From: a virus
Length of the DNA stretch: 23,208 nucleotides
Virus record (IMG/VR): IMGVR_UViG_3300032163_000108
Span: 1-23,208 of that record
Reading direction: 5' to 3' (one strand)
The notes under the pieces are model-generated. The model did no database searches, had not been told where the DNA came from, and worked only from the letters and a program-made list of their open reading frames with translations. Shown in pieces: positions 9,050 to 15,326 of the stretch. Position 1 is the stretch's first letter; each line of letters opens with the position of its first letter. The translations under genes and the position numbers were made by a program.

Positions 9050-10671
9050 CAGGCACCCACCTTCTTGAATCTCCCAAAGAATTTCCCAAGCTCTCCGCCA
9101 GAGTTCTGAAGGGCCTCTACCATGTCGTCTGACTTCATGCTCCGGAAGTACTCCTGGATGGCTTGTGTCAGGGCCGGTTGGATGAAGTTCATTGGCTCTA
9201 CCCCGGGGAAGCGCCAACGGATCTTCGAGTAGATGATCTTGCCGCCCTCGTCCCTGGTCAATATCTGAGGCTTGCCCACGTTCTTGGCGACCCTAAAGCT
9301 GATGGAGCCGTTCGGACCCCTAATTGGAATCGTATTATGAGTGAGCGTGTAGCCCGAAGTGACGTAGAGTCCATCCTCTGCCTCAACCGAAATGCACTGC
9401 ATGGGGACGCGGACTCCTTCGGCTACCACCGACTGGATATACTTCCTATCTGCCTTCCCTTTTCTGTTGGAAATGGTAGTTAGATAGCGATTCAATCTCT
9501 TTTCCAGAGGGGCTCTAAAGGGGATCAGATCTTGAGGAAGAGACAGAGTCACCCTCCAACAGGTACGGTCTTGTCTGAATCTTTTGCATGTGTTCACCGA
9601 TGCTCGGCCACCTAAGGACCTAGCAAGGTTTGCAACCCCATCGGCCAAATCTTTACTGGTCGAAGTGAATCCGACGTAAGGGACCCCGTTGAATAACTGA
9701 CAGTGTCCATCAGTATCTAACAACCCCTGGAGCACCATCAATCGATCTCGTATCGAAGCGAATAAATACTCTTCGGGAATGTGCTTCTCCCAAGCTCTTT
9801 TACCCCAGAGGTTTAGCTTTCGGAGAGCTTCTGAAAGTGGGTTACGTTGATTGTCCTTGCCGTGGTAACCTCCGGCGTTCCATCCTTTCTTCCCAGCGAC
9901 TATCCTCCATGAAACACTGCTGTTAGGGTAGGAATTCGACCTATACATGGAAAATTCTTCGGGAAGGACTTTCTTGACCTCATCTATCACTGCCTCTTCA
10001 CCTTCGCCCGCAGAAATAGCAGGACTAGCAGAGACGATACAGCCATCACCAAGAAGTACTCCCAAAAGGTATGGGTGGATGGGAAGCACTCCTCCTGGAG
10101 AAAACTCGATAGGGCCAGGAGTGTCAACGGACCACGTCTCGTGCATCATGCGCGACAGATACTCGGTAGAGACGGTCCTATGGTAGAGATTCCTTCTCCT
10201 GACAGTCCACAGATGATCTCCGCTACACCGTGCAAAAGTCCCATCGCTGAAATTAACAAGATACTGTTCAAGCTCTCCTTGTGGGAATACTCTAACTATC
10301 CGAGTCGCCTGCCCGCTAGAGCCGATGACTTCATCTCCCACTGCAAGCAGCCCCATAGGGACCCACCCACGTGGAGTTAGGATCGGCTCGTCGAGCCCCT
10401 GTGCCTTCCCCTCAAGTGCAGTCATCACGAAGGGCTGAATCCCCTGGTCGAGGTAGAGCAGGTGTATGGCCTGCGGAGGGATATGGATGCCGATCTGCCC
10501 GCGCTGCCACGTTGCCCTCACGAGGCGGCGGCTGTTGTTGGGGCCCACTGGGGCGGTCCTGCGGACTATCTCGGCAGCACGCAGGGATATCTGGTGTGCA
10601 ACATCAGGGGAGATGGGTATCTGCTTACCACGGTAAAACACCTCACCCGAACCTAACGCCCTGTTAGCCAA
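9049..10671 (-). CDS. HK97 gp10-like neck protein interrupted by an intein
   Basis: A 540-residue precursor. Residues 1-89 and 447-540 join into a protein of about 183 residues after splicing. The joined extein reads ...PFVMTALEGK-TIPIRGPNG..., and near its end VEPMNFIQPALTQAIQEYF resembles the PFxxPAL signature of HK97 gp10-like head-tail joining proteins. The first codon is TTG at 10671, overlapping the previous gene's TAA by 8 bases; an in-frame GTG at 10641 is an alternative start. Residues 90-446 are the intein described separately. Splicing must occur for this virion protein to fold, because the intein splits the globular core in the middle. The assignment to the gp10-like group is by pattern; the interruption is certain. 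Confidence 0.75.
   Translation of the reverse strand: MANRALGSGEVFYRGKQIPISPDVAHQISLRAAEIVRRTAPVGPNNSRRLVRATWQRGQIGIHIPPQAIHLLYLDQGIQPFVMTALEGKAQGLDEPILTPRGWVPMGLLAVGDEVIGSSGQATRIVRVFPQGELEQYLVNFSDGTFARCSGDHLWTVRRRNLYHRTVSTEYLSRMMHETWSVDTPGPIEFSPGGVLPIHPYLLGVLLGDGCIVSASPAISAGEGEEAVIDEVKKVLPEEFSMYRSNSYPNSSVSWRIVAGKKGWNAGGYHGKDNQRNPLSEALRKLNLWGKRAWEKHIPEEYLFASIRDRLMVLQGLLDTDGHCQLFNGVPYVGFTSTSKDLADGVANLARSLGGRASVNTCKRFRQDRTCWRVTLSLPQDLIPFRAPLEKRLNRYLTTISNRKGKADRKYIQSVVAEGVRVPMQCISVEAEDGLYVTSGYTLTHNTIPIRGPNGSISFRVAKNVGKPQILTRDEGGKIIYSKIRWRFPGVEPMNFIQPALTQAIQEYFRSMKSDDMVEALQNSGGELGKFFGRFKKVGA
9334..10404 (-). mobile_element. Class 3 intein with LAGLIDADG endonuclease
   Basis: A 357-residue intein, precursor residues 90-446. 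It starts with Ala (AQGLDEPILTPRGW) and not with Cys or Ser, and ends TLTHN before Thr447. The three residues that define class 3 inteins (WCT) are present: Trp155 in block B (GDHLW), Cys426 in block F (QCISV) and Thr444 in block G (LTHN). In this class the block F Cys makes the first branched intermediate. Two dodecapeptide motifs, YLLGVLLGDG (201-210, Asp209) and VLQGLLDTDG (313-322, Asp319/Asp321), keep their acidic residues, so the homing endonuclease looks intact. The N-terminal boundary before Ala90 is chosen because it restores the natural GK-TIPI extein; one or two residues of uncertainty remain. Confidence 0.85.
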
Positions 10672-10915
10672 GGTCTACCCCGAATGGTGATTCGACGGCC
10701 ATCTCTACGTAGTGGTGCTTCTTCCCATCAGCGCTGAACTCAGACTCGACGTCCATCCCGACGTAGTAGTGCTTCTTCCCCTCACGGGACTTGAACTCGG
10801 ACTCGACCGCCAGGATTACGTGGCGGTTGATCTTCGTCGCGTTCTCGGCAGCGAACTCGGAGCGGACGTCCATCCTGACGCTTGATGCCTGGTGTGCACC
10901 CCTCTTGTCGCTCAT
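10664..10915 (-). CDS. Small VESEF-repeat protein, function unknown
   Basis: An 83-residue protein translated from ATG 10915, which overlaps the previous stop as ATGA. Four copies of the pattern (M/A)xVxSxF occur at residues 15-21, 36-41, 54-60 and 72-78, spaced 20, 19 and 18 residues; two of the linkers contain GKKHYYV or GKKHHYV. The protein is almost entirely made of this repeat and has alternating hydrophobic residues suggestive of beta-hairpins. The neck protein just upstream ends with a fifth copy (VHVESPF). Its place among connector genes and its coupling to both neighbours argue that it is translated and possibly part of the neck. No family was recognised. Confidence 0.65.
   Translation of the reverse strand: MSDKRGAHQASSVRMDVRSEFAAENATKINRHVILAVESEFKSREGKKHYYVGMDVESEFSADGKKHHYVEMAVESPFGVDLG
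10682..10873 (-). repeat. Four tandem protein repeats of 18-20 residues
   Basis: The coding sequence repeats a unit that begins MDVRSEF, LAVESEF, MDVESEF and MAVESPF. The unit length falls from 20 to 18 residues along the gene. The conserved V-x-S-x-F core and the GKKH(Y/H)YV linkers indicate internal duplication of a short beta-strand unit. Confidence 0.75.
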
Positions 10916-11985
10916 GGGTGCGTCTCTCGTGCATCGAACGGGCTCTCGACGTGAACCTTTTCGAACCAGCGGCGGTTCTCTACCAACCCCATCTCGACCA
11001 GGCGCTCTTCGTGGCGGGTAAGCGGGACCAGGTTCCAGACGTGTTCGAACGGGACGATCTCAATCCCGCAGGTCTGCCCGACGATCCAGTCCCGGTTGGG
11101 GAATTGGTAGGCGGTCCTAAGCTCGGGTGGCATAATCGCGATTGAGTCGTCTGGGGTACCGGGCCCGGTTCTGATAGTGATCGGCATGACCTCCCTGAGG
11201 AGGAAGCGCCCGTGGACCGTCTTGGGGGTGATGTTGTCCACCTCCCAGGTAGCTATCCTGGCCACGAGGTCAAACTCCTGGACCACGGGCTCGAAGGAGA
11301 ACTCGACCTTGGGGTCCTCGTGCTGGACGACACCGCCGATGGTCCTGGTGGTCTCTGCCTGCTGATCCCCGATGAGCGCAAAGGTCACGTAGATGATCGG
11401 CTCGAAACCGCCGTCGAAGCCGATCCCGTAGCAGTTTTGACACCAGCTATCACCACCCTGCTTGTAGACTGCGGAGATGCGCGCCTGGGTGGAGAGCCCC
11501 CCGGTACCCGCCTGTATCTGGATGACCTCGACGCTTGCCCCAGGGTTCAGTCCGGAACCGTCATAGGTCATGTTCGGGATAGTCTCGACGAAGGACCACT
11601 GCCCCCTGAACTCGACTACCATCCCTAGCTCCCCGATACTGGTACCGCTGACGAAGACGTCCCCCGGGCTGTTGACCTCCAGGGACTCTAGCGCGATCCG
11701 TAGCTCGGACTCACTCGCATCAAACGGGATTGCGCTGGTCTCCTGTCCAGCGAAGGTCAGGGTAAACGTCCCCCCACTCGCGCCGATGATCCGGACCCGC
11801 TGCTGCTCATTCAGCTTTGTACCGGCGGAGCAGACAGTGCAGCGCTTGACCCTGCCCTCGGCGTAGTCCTGGATGTTCCAACGGTGGCGAACAATGACAC
11901 GCTCTCCATATAGCTGGAGGGCCTCGGCGTGCCAGCGCTGCTGGTGGGTCTTAGCCCAGGACTCTGTATTCTTGACTACGAGGAT
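10912..11985 (-). CDS. Cys-pair neck protein with apparent ATC start
   Basis: The reading frame is open and clearly protein-like from 11997 down to the TGA at 10912, but it has no ATG, GTG or TTG until an ATG at 11622, which lies in the middle of a domain. An ATC at 11985 lies seven bases after a near-perfect ribosome binding site, giving 357 residues. The N-terminal region (ESWAKTHQQRWHAEALQLYG, then HRWNIQDYAEG) resembles phage neck proteins. CTVC at residues 49-52 and CQNCYGIGFDGG further on form two Cys pairs that probably bind one zinc. Between them (residues ~63-160) sits the beta-domain also found in the sheath and in the 375-residue protein. The C-terminus ends with a VESPF motif shared with the next gene. 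A homing-endonuclease gene lies immediately upstream. Confidence 0.65.
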   Translation of the reverse strand: MLVVKNTESWAKTHQQRWHAEALQLYGERVIVRHRWNIQDYAEGRVKRCTVCSAGTKLNEQQRVRIIGASGGTFTLTFAGQETSAIPFDASESELRIALESLEVNSPGDVFVSGTSIGELGMVVEFRGQWSFVETIPNMTYDGSGLNPGASVEVIQIQAGTGGLSTQARISAVYKQGGDSWCQNCYGIGFDGGFEPIIYVTFALIGDQQAETTRTIGGVVQHEDPKVEFSFEPVVQEFDLVARIATWEVDNITPKTVHGRFLLREVMPITIRTGPGTPDDSIAIMPPELRTAYQFPNRDWIVGQTCGIEIVPFEHVWNLVPLTRHEERLVEMGLVENRRWFEKVHVESPFDARETHP

Positions 11986-11987
11986 AT

Positions 11988-11999
11988 GATCACCCCTCT
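11988..11999 (-). promoter_or_regulatory. Strong ribosome binding site before an ATC codon
   Basis: On the minus strand the bases read AGAGGGGTGATC, very close to AAGGAGGTGATC, the full complement of the 3' end of bacterial 16S rRNA. The GGGG core is seven bases from the in-frame ATC at 11985. No ATG, GTG or TTG in this frame is within reach, so this site argues that translation begins at ATC. Confidence 0.65.
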
Positions 12000-12033
12000 A
12001 GACTCACCTCTTATGGACGACCCAGCTAAGTGA

Positions 12034-12822
12034 TTAGGCTAAAGAGGACACCGCGATGCCCTTTAGGTAGCGGCGTAACTGCTTGCGGGACCACTCAACA
12101 TCAATAACAGGATCGTACTGATGTAGGAAAGAAGATAGATCCGACTCCCACACGACCTCGCAGGAGAAGCCAGCCTCCTTGTACCACTCGACTGTAGCTT
12201 CAGGATCGTCACCGAGGTGCCAATAGTCTCCGAAAAGTTCTAGGACCTGCTTCTTACCTCGCTTCTTAAAGTCGGGGCAGCGAGTAATGCCTTGGCCAAC
12301 AACAAAAAATCCCCCATCTCCGGTGTGGCGGTATCCTATGGACTCCAGGATCGGCGCGATGAGCATCTCCAATTCGGAGAATGTCCGACCACCCATCTTC
12401 CCCTCGGCGTAGGCCTTCTTCGTGGCCTGGCGCATCTTCTCCTGGTACGCGGGGTCCCGGGTAAGCTTCTGCATCGCAGCTTTACGGCGCTCTTGGCGTT
12501 CTGGGTCGGCCCAGTAGAGTTCGGTGCGGCGACCGATTGATTTCTCAATACGCTCCGGAGAGTACTCCTGATTTAGCAACCCTTCAATGCGCTTAGCACG
12601 CACTTCTGGGTCCCTCCATAGTTCGGCCTGCGCAGTGGACATCTTGGCTTTGGATTCACCCGAGAACTCGCGCCCCTCGGCTGCTGCACCAATCTTGGCC
12701 TTGGATTCATCGGTGTGCTTACTGCCTGTGTGGCCCTTGTTCTTGGCGCGATATTCTGGATCAGCCCATCGCGCCTTGGCGCGTTCGGATGCTGCTCTGT
12801 GCTGTTCTTCCGTCCACTTCAT
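12034..12822 (-). CDS. Free-standing homing endonuclease, NUMOD3-like plus VSR-like nuclease
   Basis: A 262-residue protein with an excellent ribosome binding site (GGAAGGAGG five bases before ATG). The N-terminal ~140 residues are basic, with NUMOD3-like stretches (GSKHTDESKAKIG, FSGESKAKMS) and four W/L-x-x-DPE-type repeats (RWADPEYRAK, LWRDPEVRAK, YWADPERQER, LTRDPAYQEK), likely DNA-binding helices. The C-terminal domain has SELE (Glu150), CPDF (Asp184), VLELFGDYWH (Glu195, Asp199, His202) and VVWESDL. This is the arrangement of VSR-fold nucleases, including EDxHD homing endonucleases from phages. It has no relation to its neighbours, both neck genes, and separates the connector gene from the neck gene that lacks a normal start. 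Free-standing homing enzymes are common in such late operons. No group I intron core fits in the ~100 flanking bases. Confidence 0.82.
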   Translation of the reverse strand: MKWTEEQHRAASERAKARWADPEYRAKNKGHTGSKHTDESKAKIGAAAEGREFSGESKAKMSTAQAELWRDPEVRAKRIEGLLNQEYSPERIEKSIGRRTELYWADPERQERRKAAMQKLTRDPAYQEKMRQATKKAYAEGKMGGRTFSELEMLIAPILESIGYRHTGDGGFFVVGQGITRCPDFKKRGKKQVLELFGDYWHLGDDPEATVEWYKEAGFSCEVVWESDLSSFLHQYDPVIDVEWSRKQLRRYLKGIAVSSLA

Positions 12823-12874
12823 CTGGGCCTCCTTCCTTCCGCCAAGTATACCCCACCTACGTCTTCACTAGGTT

Positions 12875-13750
12875 CTAGAAGAAGCGGCTCAAAACGTAAG
12901 GCCACCTCGGTCGAGCAGGATTAAGATAGCTGATCGGGAAGATACCGCCAGCAAGGAGCATCGAGCGGGCCTTGACGCCGAAGCGCATGTCTCGCTTGAG
13001 CATGTGGAGCATGTGGTCCAGCTCCTCCTTCTCGTGGTCGGCCCTTTGCATCCACATCTGGCTGTACTTCTGGCGATCCACACGGGCTACGTTGACCCCG
13101 ATCGGATCTGGTACCTCCAAGTAGGAGGTGGATAGGTGCTTAAAGGTCTCGTACTGAGTCGCCCTCTCCAAGAGCCCGTACCACCCAGTTGGAAACGGCT
13201 TCGGAGAGTTCGCCCCGACGGTGTAGGGGGGGATGAACGCCTTCGGGGAGCTGTAGTTGATGATGGTGATCGCATCCACGACCATCAACCTGGCGATCGT
13301 CTCGAAGCTGAAGGAGGACTGGGGCAGCTCCCACAGATAGGGACCACCCCTGGTGGAATCGAAAGAATCAGATATCTTGTGGTAGACGTTGTCAACTAGC
13401 TGGCGCTGGGGACCATCGAGGGAGTCGAAGTACGGTTGAGCATCTCCGACGGCGAACTGATATACCACCTGCTTGGAGTCTGGCGAGCTTGCCGCTGGGG
13501 TAGTGACATCGAACGACCAGGTAGCTGTGTAATTGCCCCTGGTGGAGGAGACGTCGGTCGAGAAGACGTAGGAGTAGGTACCCGCCGCGTCCCTAGTGGC
13601 CGTGTCAGCGTCGACCACGGCGGTGTCATCGGACTCCCTTGTTATGGTAATGAGGACGTCACCGTTGGCATCGGTATCTGTACCCAGAACCTGGATGATG
13701 ATGCCGATCTTCTCGGTGGCATACTCGCTGAACGAGTCCCTCCTGCTCAC
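12875..13750 (-). CDS. Connector/neck protein with Ig-like N-terminal domain
   Basis: A 291-residue protein starting with GTG at 13750, overlapping the preceding small gene by four bases (GTGA). Residues ~10-100 look like an all-beta, Ig-like domain (IIIQVLGTDTDANGDV, then GTYSYVFSTD, NYTATWSFDV). The remainder is mostly helical, with SFETIARLMVVDAITIIN and a long charged helix (MWMQRADHEKEELDHMLHML). It lies between capsid and tail genes and directly precedes the neck protein in the ancestral order, so an adaptor or connector role is plausible. The family was not recognised. Its stop TAG lies in a TCTAGA that recurs 875 bases on, beyond the inserted endonuclease gene. Confidence 0.6.
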   Translation of the reverse strand: MSRRDSFSEYATEKIGIIIQVLGTDTDANGDVLITITRESDDTAVVDADTATRDAAGTYSYVFSTDVSSTRGNYTATWSFDVTTPAASSPDSKQVVYQFAVGDAQPYFDSLDGPQRQLVDNVYHKISDSFDSTRGGPYLWELPQSSFSFETIARLMVVDAITIINYSSPKAFIPPYTVGANSPKPFPTGWYGLLERATQYETFKHLSTSYLEVPDPIGVNVARVDRQKYSQMWMQRADHEKEELDHMLHMLKRDMRFGVKARSMLLAGGIFPISYLNPARPRWPYVLSRFF

Positions 13751-13878
13751 TTGCCCACCACCCCACTATCCGAGATGATCCCTAGGTCTTCAACGGTCCC
13801 ATCGGTACGCCTCACGACGGCCCTGACGGTCACCCTGAAGCTACCGGGTACCTGCGGCTCCTCCTGCTGCTCATCCAT
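13747..13878 (-). CDS. 43-residue protein, function unknown
   Basis: A short frame that starts with ATG at 13878, seven bases after the stop of the peptidase gene, and ends in a TGA that overlaps the GTG start of the next gene (GTGA). The product begins MDEQQEEPQVPG and contains FRVTVRAVVRRTDGTVEDLG, two predicted beta-strands joined by a TDGT turn. Gap-free fit between two genes, coupled overlap and protein-like composition support it. A ribosome binding site is weak (TTAGG). The peptide may be a small neck component or a strand-providing partner of the following Ig-like protein; this is inference. Confidence 0.6.
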   Translation of the reverse strand: MDEQQEEPQVPGSFRVTVRAVVRRTDGTVEDLGIISDSGVVGK

Positions 13879-13884
13879 CGCGGC

Positions 13885-14583
13885 CTAACTCGGCCGCCCA
13901 TAGCCGATGATGCCCGCACCATCGCGGATGGCGACCGGCTCGTTAACCGGGTTACGGGTGTCTAGGACCTTGATCGGGCTCCCAAACGAGTAGAACAATC
14001 CGACGTGCGAGGCGTGGTTGCTCGGGATCCCCCGACTGTTCGGGAACCACATGAAGACGAGATCGCCGTGCAGGGCCATGGTGGCGCTTGAGAATTCCCT
14101 TACATTGCTAGCGGTCCTCTGCGCCTCTGCGTTGTGTGGCAGGCTGACCCCTACCGTAGACCAAGCCCACTCCGTAAACCCGGAGCAGTCGAACTCATCC
14201 TTGCCGGGGTCCTCTGGCCCATTGGCCTGGCCAAAGACGTAGGGGACCCCTATCTCGGTAAGTCCAGCCTGGAGGACCAGCTCACCCTTGGGAACCGAGA
14301 CGACATCGATGTGGAAGAGTTCCCTGAACCGCCCGGAGATACGATAGGTCCAGCCGATCTTTCCCTCGTTCCCGATGGTATTTGCAAACCCATTGGAACA
14401 CTTGCTTGGGACGCGCCAGGGACCATGGTCGAGCACGTTGCCGTTTTTTACGTGCTCAAGTCTGACAAGCCTGCTATCAGGTCGATTATGTAGCCTTGCA
14501 GCAATCTCCTCGTCCAGGCGGCCCGGCAAGACGATCCCAGAGGTCCCATCCTTCCTATGAAAAACATATCCTTTGAAAGTCAT
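13885..14583 (-). CDS. NlpC/P60-type cell-wall peptidase
   Basis: A 232-residue protein starting at ATG 14583, chosen because AGGGGA lies seven bases upstream and because longer starts would overlap the previous gene. Residues ~100-232 carry the NlpC/P60 signature: GVPYVFG, then FDCSGFTEWAW with the catalytic Cys133, then HASHVGLFY with the catalytic His193; Asp208 or Asn211 may be the third polar residue. These enzymes cut D-glutamyl-diaminopimelate or similar bonds in peptidoglycan peptides. Residues 1-100 form an unrecognised beta-rich domain that could bind wall or virion. Its position among neck genes, not in a lysis cassette, suggests a virion-associated wall hydrolase used during entry. 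Exact bond specificity cannot be seen. Confidence 0.85.
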   Translation of the reverse strand: MTFKGYVFHRKDGTSGIVLPGRLDEEIAARLHNRPDSRLVRLEHVKNGNVLDHGPWRVPSKCSNGFANTIGNEGKIGWTYRISGRFRELFHIDVVSVPKGELVLQAGLTEIGVPYVFGQANGPEDPGKDEFDCSGFTEWAWSTVGVSLPHNAEAQRTASNVREFSSATMALHGDLVFMWFPNSRGIPSNHASHVGLFYSFGSPIKVLDTRNPVNEPVAIRDGAGIIGYGRPS

Positions 14584-14599
14584 CTCAACATCCCCTAAC

Positions 14600-14974
14600 T
14601 CATGCGGGATCGATCGAAATTGTAAAGGTGATGTCATCGCCCTCATCGACGGGTATCCCGTCGAAGCTGGAATGGACTATCATCGTCCCGCTAGTACTGG
14701 CGCTGAAGTTCCCAGCGTTCGTGATTATCTTGGTGCCGTCGGCTGTGATGGTGCCCTCGACCTGGTATTTGGCTGTCGGCCCAGTGCTCTCAAGGCTTAC
14801 TGTCCCGGCTACCCTGTCTTCAGACTCCTCAGTAAAGAGGGTGGTATCCCCCTTCGCGGCGGTCCCCTCCCCGCTGCCCCATCCGATATACGCGCCGGTG
14901 GTATCTTCAGAACCGGCCATGCGCGCGGCTCCCCACTCTTCCCCCGTGTAGGTCAGTACCGTAACCTTGCTCAT
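14600..14974 (-). CDS. Small beta-rich phage protein, function unknown
   Basis: A 124-residue protein with the pattern YIGWGSGEG-TAAKGDTTLFTE, then RVAGTVSLES and KYQVEGTITADGTK, ending in DITFTISIDPA. From memory many tailed phages encode a protein with the YIGWGxGxxxAxxxDTxLxxE motif near the head-tail boundary, usually unassigned. It probably forms a beta-sandwich, possibly a decoration or head-fibre base protein. ATG 14974 follows the previous stop by two bases, with GGGGAG in the end of that gene serving as ribosome binding site. Its stop is 16 bases before the peptidase start. Confidence 0.65.
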   Translation of the reverse strand: MSKVTVLTYTGEEWGAARMAGSEDTTGAYIGWGSGEGTAAKGDTTLFTEESEDRVAGTVSLESTGPTAKYQVEGTITADGTKIITNAGNFSASTSGTMIVHSSFDGIPVDEGDDITFTISIDPA

Positions 14975-14976
14975 CC

Positions 14977-15246
14977 CTACTCCCCGCTGTCCGTCAGCAC
15001 GGTGGTCCCGCCCTGGGTGGTCCTCGCCTTAGGAGTAGCAGGGGACTCGGCGGGTGGTTCATTGGACTCGTCGAGCTTGTCCCTCCCGGCAGCAAACCCA
15101 GCCGCCGCCTCATCAACAGCGGCGTCGGCATCCCTAGCCGCTTCTACCGCCTGGGCCAGCTCGTCCTTGCCCATGGTCGAGCGGCCTTCGATTTCGAGTG
15201 CTTGGGCCTCGGTGTACAACTCCGCCTTGGTCAGTTCGTCAGCCAT
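14977..15246 (-). CDS. Rho-N-like small head/neck protein
   Basis: An 89-residue protein with AGGAGG five bases before the ATG. Residues 4-34 (LTKAELYTEAQALEIEGRS, then MGKDELAQAV) match the helical Rho N-terminal/SAP-like fold, which in phages is frequent in small head-tail joining or accessory proteins and does not imply transcription termination. The middle is Ala/Asp/Glu-rich and probably extended. The C-terminus reads TTQGGTTVLTDSGE and closely resembles the C-terminus of the next upstream gene (FTQGGGTVWTS), suggesting a shared docking tail. Confidence 0.7.
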   Translation of the reverse strand: MADELTKAELYTEAQALEIEGRSTMGKDELAQAVEAARDADAAVDEAAAGFAAGRDKLDESNEPPAESPATPKARTTQGGTTVLTDSGE

Positions 15247-15272
15247 CTCATCCTCCTAGAACGCATAGCAAA

Positions 15273-15308
15273 GGACCCTGTCTCCCCCCCTTATGAGCGA
15301 CAGGGCCC
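15273..15308 (-). terminator. Hairpin between two small head genes
   Basis: On the minus strand GGGCCCTGTC and GACAGGGTCC form a ten-base-pair stem (one G-U pair) around a 16-base G-rich loop. Only a short TTT follows, so it may act as an attenuator or an mRNA stabiliser. It fills most of the 80-base gap between the genes ending at 15327 and starting at 15246. Confidence 0.45.
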
Positions 15309-15326
15309 TAGGCTTGCACTGCTAGC

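Noticed and set aside
9050-9217. Longer start (9217) for the candidate tail terminator
   Set aside because: The extra 56 residues are read out of frame from the gp10-like gene's 3' part and look unnatural; ATG 9049 is coupled to that gene's stop.
11986-12874. Group I intron around the NUMOD3/VSR-like gene, with an upstream first exon for the neck gene
   Set aside because: Only about 50 bases on each side are non-coding, too little for a ribozyme core; the connector gene ends normally and no short exon with a start codon was found between it and the endonuclease gene.
14584-14646. Longer start (14646) for the NlpC/P60 gene
   Set aside because: It would overlap the previous gene by 47 bases, while ATG 14583 has AGGGGA seven bases upstream.
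14977-15246. Transcription terminator role for the Rho-N-like protein
   Set aside because: Only the small helical N-terminal fold is present; the RNA helicase part is absent and this fold is frequent in phage head-tail proteins.
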